This document shows positions 24,623 to 35,622 of a stretch of 64,000 nucleotides of DNA, piece by piece. The notes under the pieces are model-generated. The model saw only the letters and a program-made list of their open reading frames with translations. It was not told the DNA's origin and made no database searches. The stretch is from Epiperipatus broadwayi (lineage: Eukaryota > Onychophora > Udeonychophora > Euonychophora > Peripatidae), in NCBI GenBank assembly GCA_028023455.1, contig JAQFVV010012416.1, positions 1,295,767 to 1,359,766 of the forward strand, written 5' to 3'. Within the stretch, counting starts at the first letter, position 1; the number at the start of each line of letters is the position of its first letter. The position numbers were made by a program, and so were the translations under genes.

Positions 24623-24948
24623 AATTGTATATATGTATTGGAAAAATATTTATCATTTACACAAACATTCATTCTGCCTTATCAGGCACTGAGAAGAAAG
24701 ACCATGGTGTTTCTTGATCTTGAACTCAGAGGTAAACAGCCAATAAACTCACCACGCTGGCTAATGCGTGTTGGTGAGCAGCCCATCCATGTTCGTATAC
24801 TATATGAATAATCACATAGTAATAACAGCTGCAATAACAAGAATGTATGGAGTGGACGTTACGAATTTGCCCTGCTCGGTTCCTTTAAGGCCTCCAAGAG
24901 GAATCAAAGGGTCTCCTTTCAGTTAATAGCAAACTCCTTTCTGCAGCC

Positions 24949-24959
24949 AATGATGGGGT
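24949..24959. repeat. 11-bp target duplication of RTE LINE (5' side)
   Basis: AATGATGGGGT, identical to 21653-21663. Confidence 0.8.
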
Positions 24960-25589
24960 ATAATCAATAATACATAAACATTGGCATCATTTTCCAAATG
25001 CAATTTTGAATAATCAACATTTTATTTGCATATCCTAAAAGTGAAATTTGGAAAGGGATGAATCACTATCCTAAAATTCTAGAATAGAAGATACCAAATT
25101 AAACCCTCACAGAAAATTTAATTACTTGTAGTTCTCTTTCTCTTGATTAACTGCTCTATTGAGAAACCTTGCAATTAACCCTAATTAAATATCCATTTAG
25201 CAAAATTGTTGATCTAAAAATGATACTAATCATGTTTATGAAAATTAAAAAATATTCTGAGATATGGCACAACATTAGCAGAGTAATCCAAGCACTATCT
25301 AATGTTTTCACAGCCCACAAGAATTCACGAAGTTTATTATAATTCCAAATCTATATAAGAGATATATATTTCTGTACAAAGCTGATATTTAAAAATGGTC
25401 ATAATATTAACATTATTATCAGTTAACTCCCAACACACAGATCACATATACCACCAATCAGATAACATTCGTGAAACCTTTATGTATCTTGCTGTCCCGT
25501 TCAAAAATCTATAACTATATTTCTCTTTAAAATCACCAATCAACTTTTTTTGTCCTATTTCTGTTTCTCATTCCTTTTGTAGCACCTTT

Positions 25590-26060
25590 GAGCAAACATA
25601 CCTTTCATAATTTTTTTTACCTCTAAGTAGATGCTCAATCCAGTTCTTCTTTTGTTTTATAATTTACTCAAAGAAAACTTGTTCATTTATTTTTTTAACA
25701 TTTCTCTGTTTTTGACTCCATTTTTTCAACATTTTTTTTTGCAATTTCTACCAAATCCTCATTTTAAAACTTTATCCTAAATGCCCATGCTTCTATTTCA
25801 TATAAAACTGTATGCCAAACATAGGCTTTAATACCTTCTTTTTTATATCTAATTTCACTGATTCACAGAAAAACTTCCTATCTTCATAAAAGCTTGTTTA
25901 CCACTGTAGATAACATTTAATCCTATCTCCATCAATAAATAGACAATTTCCCAAATATTTAAATTAATAATTGTCTTTATAACTTATTACTTATTCCATA
26001 ATCTTATTTTCTTTTCTCTTAAATTCTATTTTAAATTTAATATTCATAAGATTCATCTTT
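25590..26060 (-). pseudogene. LINE C-terminal fragment (other family)
   Basis: The minus strand gives in broken frames a KYLGN..IDGD block (RT region after YADD), then GIKAYVWHTVLYEIEAWAF (compare the common 'KxYVWSxLLYGxExWT' of LINE polyproteins), then KNWIEHLLRG near 25610-25650 (compare 'RKWIGHxLR'). The order is as in LINE C-termini. The codons differ from the RTE copy at 21664-24948, so it is a second, older family. Many stops; no start or end can be placed. Confidence 0.5.
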
Positions 26061-26309
26061 ATAACACTCTGTCATAAAAATGTTGGCACTGCAGATATTT
26101 TAATATTAAATATTGTCATGGTCACGAAATGTTGTGCTAAACTTTTGTATTAGTTTAGACCAGCACTTCAAAAATATTGCCATGAGCTGAATTTTGCACA
26201 TGGTGTTTGCCAGCTAATCTAGAAGGTTTTTGTTTTCGAGTGGGAAAAAAAAAAAATGAATCGAATGTTTATTAGATATTTTAGTTCTATTATTAACTGA
26301 TAATCTTGT

Positions 26310-26711
26310 TGTTTTCCTGAAAGTTTGCGATGATGGTGTTTTAGTTGTATTTTTATATTGGACTATTTCCATCATCTAATATATGTATTGAATATCTTTA
26401 GAAAAATGTAACTTTATTTAAATATTTCATATACATTCAACTGTTAGTAACAGCACATCAAACAGGTTTGTATATGCACAATGTTTTGAGAGGTATTAGT
26501 CCCCCTCTTCTTCAGGTGTTTCTGGCCTGACCAGTGACAGTACTAGCATGGGATTCGAACCTGGGTCCTTAGATTCTTGAGTTTTTTTAATTTCAAGGTA
26601 ACGTTCTAACCAGCAATTGAATGTATTTGGAATATTTAAATAAAGTTAAATTTTTCTAGACATTCAATACATATATTGGATGATGGAAATAGTTCAATAT
26701 AAAGATACAAC
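26310..26711. repeat. tRNA-like repeat copy 2, bracketed by ~90-bp inverted arms
   Basis: Matches 7453-7765 up to about 26625, then instead of that copy's flank returns an inverted version of its own beginning. Arms are 26343-26440 and 26627-26711 (AGTTGTAT.TTTATATTG and GATGATGGAAATAGT on the inverted side). Between the arms, on the minus strand, are a box-A-like GCTGGTTAGAACGTTACC (26608-26625) and a perfect box-B GGTTCGAATCC (about 26552-26562), plus the tail GTACTGTCACTGGTCAGGCC. It looks like a tRNA-derived SINE that acquired an inverted half-copy. Confidence 0.7.
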
Positions 26712-26793
26712 TGATAACCTTGTTGTTGATTATAGACAATTATGATATCTTGCTTATTAGGATATTTTTAAAATGCTTGATAAATCTAAATAA

Positions 26794-26990
26794 CAGTAGA
26801 ACTCTCCGATAATTTAATTTGTGGATGCAGACCTTGGATAAATATTTTATTAATCAAGCCCTTGGATTACTTAATGTTGGATAACCCTGATTTAATCCAT
26901 AATTGGAGACTTAACCAGGTTGAGTAAATATGGAAATGTTTTCAAAACTATTAAAATTTGTTTTGCAGATAGATCATAAGTAGCCAATCT
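26794..26990. mobile_element. pogo/Tigger-like DNA transposon end (fragment)
   Basis: ACAGTAGAACTCTCCGATAAT followed by GTGGATGCAGACCTTGGATAA, CAAGCCCTTGGATTAC and TGTTGGATAACC resembles terminal sequence of pogo/Tigger-type elements, which begin CAGTAGA.CTC and carry repeated GGATAA motifs. Only one end is legible and no transposase is present. Confidence 0.45.
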
Positions 26991-27345
26991 TACCACCGAA
27001 TATTGAGCACTAAATAGATTCACATCCATGCTTATCTGATGATAAGAATTGAAAACTCCTCACTCATAAGACAGCAATTGGCAAATCTAGTAAGTCCTAC
27101 TTTCTTCATTGTTCTTCTATGAGGAACAGTTGAAAAAGCATTTGAACTACAGTGGTCTGATCGTAGAATCATCTGACTTTATCTTAATGTTTATTTCTTT
27201 TATTGGATAATAAGTTTATGGGCTTTCTTAAAACAAATATTTTATAGTAAATTAGAGCATGAATTTTTTGGAAAAAAGTAAATAATTGTCTCATGAAGAT
27301 TAACTTTAAGGATACTATAAAAAATGCAACCTTGATTATTTTCAC

Positions 27346-27356
27346 TGGAAAAACAT
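27346..27356. repeat. 11-bp target duplication of ribozyme retroposon copy A (left)
   Basis: TGGAAAAACAT, repeated exactly at 27533-27543. Confidence 0.85.
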
Positions 27357-27532
27357 ATTTACACTGAAAGCTAAACTTTCCATACAGTAGCACCACTCAG
27401 TGCAAGCCAGAGTAATCAATAGATACAAGAAGGTTTTTTTTGCATAAAACCCCTATCTAGTGCCTACTCATCCAATATCCCTAGACTAGTTTTTAGCTTG
27501 TGGCTAAAAAATAGTGATCATGTGATGTTTAG
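27357..27532 (-). mobile_element. Hammerhead-ribozyme retroposon ('retrozyme'-like), copy A
   Basis: 176 bp between exact 11-bp duplications (TGGAAAAACAT). In plus orientation it carries the family strings CCATACAGTAG..CCACTCAGTGCAAGCCAGAG, TAATCAAT, CTATCTAGTGCCTACTCATC and CAATATCCCTAGACTAGTTT. On the minus (ribozyme) strand, stem II (UAGC..CACAA..GCUA), the ACUAGU palindrome and the cleavage-site C remain, but the CUGAUGA core is deleted. It is catalytically dead but structurally informative. No protein is encoded. Confidence 0.8.
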
Positions 27533-27543
27533 TGGAAAAACAT
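27533..27543. repeat. 11-bp target duplication of copy A (right)
   Basis: TGGAAAAACAT, identical to 27346-27356. Confidence 0.85.
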
Positions 27544-28017
27544 GTCTGAGAAAAGATTGTAATGACAAGTTATAATTAGGCAAAGAATGTTGAAGTACTT
27601 CTAGTAGAGCACTGCAGGAATTAAAAAAACAATAATTCAGAATATTAAATAAACAGATTAAAACACCAATATGTAATACATTACACTGGGCAACAATTTT
27701 TTCCTCATTTTCTGTTTGCATGAGGTTTTACAACTTTTTTTATATATTTCTGCATCACCGATTCCAAATCTGAAATCTGTTTTTTAGTGCATGCTATAGT
27801 TTTTATGCAATTTTAATTTCTTTTTGTTACAGTTAATGATATGCATTGGTTTTCAAATTGGAGTTAAAGGGCAATGACTCTTATTGAACATAACCACAAG
27901 GCAATTAATGTTTTAAAAACATCACTTTTACATAATTGTAGTTGTTTTTAAATGTAAAAAATTATTATCTGATAAAAACACCCTCTTATCTTGTTTTTAG
28001 ATTGAATCACGGCTTCT

Positions 28018-28868
28018 TTGAGTAGGTGTAAATGTAAGAATAGTCCTGACATCTTCTGTTATATATGTGGCTGTTATACACTTCAATGTATGAGGAGCAT
28101 AACTTGATCATTTGTGTGGATCATAAAATGATAAATTTCCTGCTAGGACAACAGAGAGGTTTCATGAAGTATCCTTGTTTTCTGTGTTTGTGGGACAGCC
28201 AAGCTTGGGAGAAACACTGGACACAGAAGTGGCTGAAACATGAAGCTCTGGAAGTAGGGATGCAAAAATATTGTGAATGAACCTGTAGTTAATCAAGACA
28301 TGAGCATCCCCCCCCCCTCATTTTACAGCAAACTTGGCTTAATGAAGCAGTTTGTTCAGGCTTTGAATAGAGAAAGTGAATGCTTTCAACATATTATTTC
28401 TGCTTTTTCTGCCTTGTCTTTTGAGATGATAAAAGCAGGTGTATTCAAAGTACCTCAAATTAGAACTCCCATACATGATGAAGAATTTGCCAGGAAGATG
28501 AATAAGGATGAGAAAGCAGCATGGCAGTTTTTTGTGGCAGTTACAAAGAACTTCATTGGCAACAAAACAGAAAACTATGAACTTCTTGTTCAAAGGATGC
28601 TGTTGGATTTCCATGACATTGGATGTAACATGAGTGTTAAGATTCACTTCCTGAACAGTTAGTTACCTTGATAAGTTTCCCAAAAATCTTGGAACTGTTA
28701 GTGATGAGCAGGGAGAACACTTTCATTAAGATCTGAAGATGATGGAAGAGCATTATCAGAAGCAATGGGACAGAAATATGATGGCAGACTACTGCTGGAG
28801 CATCAAACAAGATTGTCTTCAACAAGTATACACACGTAAGAGCTACAAATGCAAATTTTTGCCTGAAT
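28018..28868 (+). pseudogene. Decayed TE-derived gene of the 'FCYICG...CFLCLWDS' family
   Basis: Three plus-strand frames read in order: KCKNSPDIFCYICGCYTL (N-terminal Cys motif), then after an internal deletion QQRGFMKYPCFLCLWDSQAW, then PPPSFYSKLGLMKQFVQALNRE...HDEEFARKMNKDEKAAWQFF...MSVKIHFLNS, then LDKFPKNLGTVSDEQGEHFH (followed by a stop), DLKMMEEHYQKQW and MADYCWSIKQDC, with a terminal TAG about 28866. I recall the same ordered blocks as an uncharacterised multicopy family of arthropods and other invertebrates that behaves like transposon cargo; the exact superfamily is unknown to me. Two frameshifts, one stop and a deletion between the N-terminal Cys motif and the CFLCLWDS block show it is inactive. 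Confidence 0.65.
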
Positions 28869-29251
28869 AGAATTTAAATAAGTTTTGCACAAATTTTATG
28901 ATTAAAGTAAGTGTTTTAATGTGTTTTATTTTGAAATTGTAGACAAATTCTGATGCAGTCATATCTTTTAGTGTATTAGTGTATTTACTGCATAATATAA
29001 ATTATTATATTTTTACAAAGATGATACCCAAGAAGACAATCTACTTTATTATGTTAAACTAAATGTTGAAAATTTTACAATAAAATGAAAACCTAGAATC
29101 TTGAATTTCAAAAAACTGTAGCTAACAAAGAAAAATTAATGTCAGATTTGAGATCAGCACTCTCAAATTAAGTAAGAACAAGTGTTTTTTATAAATGCAA
29201 CAAAAATTTTGTTCCCCTGTGATACTTAATATTGAAAATAAATACACCCAT

Positions 29252-29655
29252 GCGTTTGAAAAGGAATATTTTTAATAAATGTGTTTTACCAATCATTACT
29301 TATAGATCTAAGGCTTGGACACTTAACAGAAGAACACTACAGATATTTCATACCAGTCAATGCTAACAAAAAGGGATTTGAAATTAAATACATAGATGAG
29401 AGTGCAAACAGGTGTTACCGGCATTATTAAAAGAATTAAGTGACTGAAGTAGAGTTTGGTCAGGTATATTGCTTGAAGAGATAATAATAGATGGATAGTT
29501 GAAATCTTAAACTGGATTCCAAGAGAGTGTAAAAGATCTAGAAAGAAACGACATGTGAAATGAATGAATGAAATAAGAAAATGTGCTGGAGTGATCTGAA
29601 AAAAAGAAACTGGAGATCAGAGAAGGTGGATTGAACTTGGAGTGGATTGATAATG
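29252..29655 (+). mobile_element. RTE LINE 3'-terminal fragment
   Basis: Aligns with the complement of about 21680-22120: GTTTGAAAAGGA, AAATGTGTTTTACCA, GGACACTTAACAGAAGA, GGATTCCAAGAG, and GGAGATCAGAGAAGGTGGATTGAACTTGGA. It is 5'-truncated within the RT C-terminus, frameshifted, and ends near AGTGGATTGATAATG. A SINE follows 26 bp downstream. Confidence 0.85.
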
Positions 29656-29681
29656 TAATAAATATGTTGTATTTGTATTTT

Positions 29682-29783
29682 TTCCCCATATATCATAGCA
29701 TTGGCCAAGAGGTGAACCTGCAACAACCATCTGCAACCAACTAGCTTGCGGTTGCACTGACCTCTCGGCTAACAATATTTGAC
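29682..29783 (-). mobile_element. tRNA-derived SINE, copy 1
   Basis: Minus-strand copy of the SINE family also at 36013, 49660, 51657 and 56766: 5' TGTTAGCCGAGAGGTCAG, then AGCTAGTTGGTTGCAGATGG, GGTTC.CCTCTTGGCCAATGCT and ATGATATATGGG. Box A resembles TAGCCGAGAGGTCAGCG and box B resembles GGTTCGCCTCC, so it is transcribable by pol III. A short duplication TTGTATTTT (29673-29681 and 29784-29792) probably flanks it. Confidence 0.8.
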
Positions 29784-29799
29784 TTGTATTTTATTGATT

Positions 29800-30340
29800 G
29801 GAATATATAATTTTTTGTATAAATTCAGGTATTAGAATTATTAGCTCTAGTGTAATTACATTTCCATATTTAACTGCATTCATAACAATTCTAACTCTAA
29901 TCTCTTTTTCCCTTTCTTTATTTTCTAACGTTGAATTCATTGCCTTTTATTTGCTATTTTTAGGCGAGTAGGAAGGGAAGATGCTCTTATTGGCTTACAC
30001 GTTAAGAGATCTTAAGAATAATGACAATAATTATGTGTAAAATATTCAAAAAATGATCTATTTATTTCTTAACAATGAATGAAAGGATTGTTTAATTCCT
30101 TACTTTTATTTTTTAATGAGTACATATAAAATAGAGAATGGTTTGTCATTCCGAAAGTCATATAACATTTGAGCAACAAATATCTAGCAATAAAAAAAAC
30201 GTTATTACCTTAAATAAATAAATTTGTATTCACACTTTACATTGACATCTTTCATCAACATTAGCAGTCAATTGCAAATAACTATGGCCATTAACATTGT
30301 TTACGATGTGACACACTGTGACTTCTAATTTTTCAAAGTC
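29800..30340. other. Unannotated AT-rich stretch
   Basis: No coding or repeat could be supported. Confidence 0.4.
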
Positions 30341-30344
30341 AAGA

Positions 30345-30942
30345 ATTTCTCAGCCACTATGCCCAAAAAAATCTGCTAGCCACTTTACCTTCTCTTTCTA
30401 TCCCCCACTCTAAGTTTTCCCCATATTCTTCTCTATTCTGTTCCATCCCATTTCCACAACATAATCTTGAGTCAACTTCATGGTCTTTATATTTAAATCC
30501 CTCTTATTTTTTCCTAAACCCTGCATAAAAACCAATAATTTCTTTCTGTATAATCTGTTTATTTTATTCTTCCACTACTTCATTATTTGTACCCTTTCTA
30601 CTTGCAGCTATTTATATTCATTAACAGATGCTTAATATTCTCTATGCCTTCCTTACACAACTTGCAGACTAAATCACTCACATTTTCCCATTTATACCCA
30701 ATATTATGTTTACTTTTACATATATTTAAATTCTTTTTACTCTCCATACTAATTTTCCATTTCTCAAACTTCCTATTCTTTATTAATGCATCTATTCTTC
30801 TATCCCATTCCTTGCCACTATAACATGCAACAATTCTCCTAACACAATCATCCCACCTTTTGTATAAGTATGCTGGCATAAATTCTTTATCCAAATCTTC
30901 TGCATAACATAACAGCCATCTTGTTGCATGCTCTTTACTCAT
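30345..30942 (-). mobile_element. LINE family 2, C-terminal CCHC region and 3' UTR, copy 1
   Basis: A 114-codon minus-strand frame (30598-30942) ends in VCKLCKEGIENIKHLL, a Cys-Cys-His(-Cys) zinc knuckle of the kind at the C-terminus of several LINE clades. Here the last Cys spacing is disturbed (HLLMNINSC). The upstream part (KKNLNICKSKHNIGYKW) is conserved with 46650-47215. Downstream, a 250-bp conserved tail reads ATGGGATGGAACAGAATAG, then GGCATAGTGGCTGAGA near 30345. 5'-truncated. Confidence 0.7.
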
Positions 30943-31007
30943 AACCTAATTAAATACTATTTTGGCTATTCTCTTATTAACCATAAATTGCAATCTACTG
31001 AAACCAA

Positions 31008-31550
31008 ATCCTCCATACAGTTGTGCCACTTAGTGCAACCCATAGTAGTCAATGAATGCTAGAAACTTTGTGCATATTGATCTGAAAGCACTGCATCTAG
31101 ATCTTAGGATATAAGGCAGCCCTCCAGAAAACACCTTTTACCTATTTAATTAACTATAAAGCTATGAGTCCAAGATGAAAACATAATAATGTTTTCAATC
31201 CAAAATAATTTGCATAGTCATACAGATCTCAACCAAGTTCAGTATCTTTGGTTTTTTTAATAATCAAAATCACCATAATCCGATGGGCAGGATTGGTTTA
31301 AAACTACCAAAGTATCACATAATCGTCATTTACTATGTTTACACCAGTTGTTATTACAATAGCAAACTCTCCAAATAAAAGTTTCACCCAGTGGAAACCA
31401 TACTAATCGATGGATGATAGAAGATTTGTGCATAAAATTCCCATTTAGTGCCTACTCGTCCAATAAACCAATTGAAGGGTTGCGTTAGATCCTAAGATCT
31501 AAGTGCAGTGCTTTCAGATTCATGGCTCCTCACTGGTGAAACTATTTGCA
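31008..31550. repeat. Two diverged ribozyme-family pieces in a fold-back arrangement
   Basis: 31014-31072 ('CCATACAGTTGTGCCACTTA', 'GTAGTCAATGAATGC') and 31366-31470 ('AAACTCTCC', 'GTGCATAAAATTCCC', 'TTTAGTGCCTACTCGTCCAA') resemble the retroposon family. A non-family segment at 31078-31122 (ATCTGAAAGCACTGCATC, TAGATCTTAGGAT) recurs inverted at 31475-31525. A CTCCTCACTGGTGAAAC string at 31529-31545 is a mutated ribozyme core on the plus strand. Probably a rearranged composite. Confidence 0.5.
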
Positions 31551-31559
31551 TTATCTAAA

Positions 31560-33220
31560 ATAAAGTATTTTTCCTATTGTTATTTGTTTCAGACAATAAT
31601 ATTCTGAAAATATAACTATTTATATTTATGAATATTTGTATAATTATAATTAGGTATTGATTTGTGTTTGTTTTTTCATTGATCTATTGTTTCTGTTTGA
31701 CTATTACAAATACATTGCTGGTGTTGGCTTCTTCCATCAAGGCTGGCTTGGTAATGTGGGGGGCCTAGGTCTGGTAGATGTATGGCAGAGCCATTAACTG
31801 CACTAACAGGTTGATGTATGAGTAAGTAGCATTTCATTTTGTTGGTATTGTTCACCTCTTTTGAGGTTGGCTCTATAATGCTGACATATCAGAACTGGTA
31901 TCCATGTAGTGTGGAATCATTGCCTGTCTAGCAGGATTCGGCATGTTGCATTATAGACTACTTCATTTACGATAGACACTATAATGTCGATATATCAGGT
32001 CCAGTATTCATGTAGAGTCTGTGGGCCATACTAGCAGGTTCCATGTATTTGTAAATAAGAATCTAGAGAATAATATCTTGTCCTTGTTCTGAAGAACTTT
32101 AAACTTATCGAAAAATATGGCATAACAAATTAATTGATTGACGAATCATTCGATGTTGAAGCAATGGAAATAAATGTCGAGCCTTTAATCCACAAATCTT
32201 TAATTCTAAGGTTTATCTCTGCCTCGGTGTACTAAGCAAAACTGGAAAAAATAATTTAATGATTAATTAATTTGGAGGACCTGTCAGTCAAATATTAGAA
32301 ATAGCGGGTTGGGTATCATTTCTAAGAATATGGAGACTCAAGAGTTATTATTCTTTTACTGAGCTAAACTGTTCAGGAAAAATATTAAAAATGTTACGAA
32401 ATAAAAGTTAGTTCTTCAAAAATAAATGCTGCCCAAACTTACAACCGGTCGAATGGAAAATAGAAAAAACAAATGAGTTTTCAACATTAAAAATATATAA
32501 GAAAAAAATATTTGAAGAAAATATTAAGATTAAATATATATAAATAAATTTATATTCAATGTTTGTAATTTATATATATAAAAAAATCTGTTTTTGGTTA
32601 ATAATGTTTTAAAATATAAATATAGTGGTTACATTTTATAAAAGTTTTTGCAAATATAGTTTTTTAATAATTGCTTTTTAAAAAAATAAATTTGGCTTTT
32701 TTTTTTTTGTATTTTGTTTTTATTTTATATTACAGGACAAATATTTTGAAAAATTATAATTTTGAAAAAGTGTGTAATGAATAATTGAATCATTGGTGTG
32801 AAGAATTAAAATAGGAAACATAATTACTGTTCATGTTAGATTATTTATTGCTTTTTACAATATTTTGTTTCCCTAATAAAACAAGTTTTGGAATGACTGA
32901 AAAAGTTATATATTAGTAAATACTTTATAAAATTAATACGATAATTTTCGTCATTTGTGGCTACATGCTTTTCTTTATAATATTGATAATAGGCCATCCT
33001 CTGTCCTCCATTAATTAAAATTGTCAGAAAATCTGACACAAACTATATATTTAACGATTTTTAGTTATAACTTTAATTTCAGCATGACCAGCATTTGCAA
33101 CGTGTAACCTGAAATATATAATATATAATAATTTATCCAATACTAATATATGTGGCAGAACTTTAATGATTTTTCCAAGAACAAGTTTAAGATTGAATTC
33201 AAACTTGTTGGTATGAGTTG
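31560..33220. other. Unannotated stretch
   Basis: No coding was recognised. The phrase 'CTATAATG(C/T)(T/C)GA.ATATCAG' occurs twice (31876-31892 and 31980-31998), suggesting a short decayed duplication of about 105 bp. Confidence 0.4.
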
Positions 33221-33464
<244 letters not shown>

Positions 33465-34310
33465 TTTAAATGACTATTTGTCTAAGTTTAAGAATAGCTA
33501 CAACACTTTTATAACTATTTGATGATTGAATTTAATCATAAGTGTGAATATTACCCTACTGGATTTTATTGACTTGAGACACCATATAATTTTTGCCTAT
33601 TTAATGATAGAATTTTCATGCACTTGTAAACTTTAACATAGATTTATGACTAGGAAATCCTCTCAGAAAAAAAATTGCAAAAGCAACTGATTCAATCAAA
33701 TACCTTTTCTGTGAGCTTTTCAGTATTGAGATTAAAGACAATAAATTAGCAGAAATCCTCCTGCTTCTGGTTTTATAGAGTGCAATAAAAAATGTATATG
33801 TATCCGGAATCTTAAAAGAACTGGAGATCTTTCTCCAATAGTTTTTTACTTTGATAAATTTGTATAAAGTTGTTTGTTTTTTGAGCTTTTAGTTATGAGG
33901 AATGAATCACAGTAAAGATTTTAAATTGTTCATTTGAATGACTTAAAGTGTTTTCATAACATATTCATCCACTTTAACAGAGTGATAAAATTGTTATAGA
34001 ACTGAAGTCTTTAAAATATACAGAAACTGGCATGGTTTTATCTCTAAACAAGTATAGAATGAGTTAGCATACTAAAAGTTTAGAGGTTTTTTTTTTCCAT
34101 TCATTAATTTGATTAGTACAAAAAGATGAAAAAATACTGTTAAATTCATAAGCATATTGGAGACAAATTTGAATTTTAGTCTTCACTGATGAAGATAAGA
34201 GTCAAAAACTGGTTTGGAGATTGAGATTTTATAACACCATACCATCTTTTGTCCACTCAATATGGCAATAGATGTCTGTAGAATATATTGGAAAAACTGC
34301 TCTTGGAAGC

Positions 34311-34312
<2 letters not shown>

Positions 34313-34387
<75 letters not shown>
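34313..34387. repeat. (TA)37 microsatellite
   Basis: A pure TA run of about 75 bp, immediately before the fold-back element at 34433. Confidence 0.98.
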
Positions 34388-34390
<3 letters not shown>

Positions 34391-34432
34391 AACACTTAAT
34401 GGAACTATATTAATAATTTTTATTAGTCATTC

Positions 34433-34927
34433 ATTAGACTAGAGATTATCTTCTTAATGAATAATATTTCTGTAGTGTAATTTTCATTAAGTCATTCTCA
34501 CACAAGTTAGGGACTAGTTTCTATCCATTTTAACACCTTATAGAGTGGTGTATTCATAAACTTATGACCGAAAATACGTGAAAAAAATGTATGATCATCA
34601 AAATGCACTTTTTGTGCTAAACCAGCACTCATCAGTTGGCCCAGATCACAATCTCTTACACATATCTTTATCTTTGCTCAGTAAAATGAACAATGATAAA
34701 GATATGTGTAAGATAATGTGATATAATCCAACTAATGAATGCTGGTTTAGCACAAAAAATGCATATTGGGGATCATACCTTTTTTTACATACATTCGATC
34801 ATGTGTTTATAATTACATCCCTCCACAAGATAAAAAGTGGATAGAAACCAGTCCATTCTTTGTGTGAGACTGGTTTAATGAAATTTACACTGCAGAAATA
34901 TTATTCGTTAAGTGGATGAATGACTAA
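34433..34927. repeat. Fold-back element with ~235-bp inverted arms
   Basis: Arms 34433-34672 and 34695-34927 are inverted copies (TTAGTCATTCATTAGACT.. with ..TGGATGAATGACTAA; TTACACATATCTTTATC with GATAAAGATATGTGTAA) and have a 22-nt loop. Similarity between arms is lower in the middle (about 80-90% by eye). One arm recurs at 16033-16165, and a short piece at 741-760. No frame; probably a non-autonomous DNA element. Confidence 0.85.
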
Positions 34928-34929
34928 CA

Positions 34930-35560
34930 CAAATTATTATATATATGGTTTTGTTATTCAAGTTAATTTTTCTTTCTTTTGACTATCTGAAAAGTTATTT
35001 TCATTTTAGGAAATAGCATTTTCAGCATTCCAATAGATTTACACATCATTTTTATTACAAATATTTTTTTTGTTATTCTCTTGTTGAGGATCTGAGTCAG
35101 AATTCTGAATGTTTTTAGTACTGAATAGGGTAATTTGGAATTTTGGGTATGTCACTGGAGGTATTTTGAAATTACTGAAATATTTGATTATTTATTGCTA
35201 ATTCAATATTCATTGTAATGTTTATTTATTTTCTGCTTTGGAATCATTTTTTACAAGTTTGTAATTGATGTTTAAAATAGATTTTTTTTTAAAAAAATTA
35301 TATTGATAGATTTTTTACAAACCATTTAATTCTCTCTAAAGGCGAAGACCTTATCTTTCATTAAACATTATTCAAAATAATAATAGATTAAATAATAGCA
35401 AATAAAAATACATAAATTACAAAGAAAAATAAGTTAATTTCTTACTTCTTTTTCAACATTTGACTAATAACACTTTATATTACTATCTACTGACTTCATA
35501 TTAATTTGCAGAAAAGATTCACTATTTTGGAGGAATATCGTGTCAATATAAACTCAAAAA
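34930..35560. other. Unannotated stretch
   Basis: Nothing recognised. Confidence 0.4.
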
Positions 35561-35564
35561 CTAA

Positions 35565-35622
35565 TGCTAGTCAAGCATTGATGGTCGAGAGATCAGCGAC
35601 AGCTGCTTAAGCTAAATGCCAT
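35565..35622 (+). mobile_element. SINE 5' fragment
   Basis: GTCAAGCATTGATGGTCGAGAGATCAGCGACAGCTGC resembles the SINE 5' end (compare 36013 and 56766). The copy stops after the box A region. It is preceded by AATGCTA, as the copy at 36013 is. Confidence 0.55.

Larger units (their letters stand above)
21664..24948 (-). mobile_element. RTE-clade LINE retrotransposon, apparently full length (3285 bp)
   Basis: Minus-strand non-LTR retrotransposon with one polyprotein: APE-type endonuclease, then reverse transcriptase, then a basic C-terminal tail ending near 21672. The 3' end is a TGATGATGATGA-type short repeat, usual for RTE elements, instead of poly(A). An exact 11-bp duplication (AATGATGGGGT at 21653-21663 and 24949-24959) flanks it, so the 5' end at 24948 is likely the true start. 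About 330 bp of 5' leader precede the coding part. The frame is broken only by about four apparent single-base shifts (near 24177, 23955, 23012 and 22605), several in homopolymers. The copy is young compared with those at 1-378, 29252-29655 and 54875-57365. The 'craniofacial development protein 2-like' naming often given to such fragments would be misleading. Confidence 0.9.

Noticed and set aside
34190-34220. Hammerhead-like CTTCACTGATGAAG..GTCAAAAAC on the plus strand (and CACTGATAAAG..TTAAAAACC at 53793)
   Set aside because: A CUGAUGA-like core exists, but stem II does not pair convincingly and GAAA is altered. At best these are decayed terminal pieces of Penelope-like elements, so I did not list them as ribozymes.
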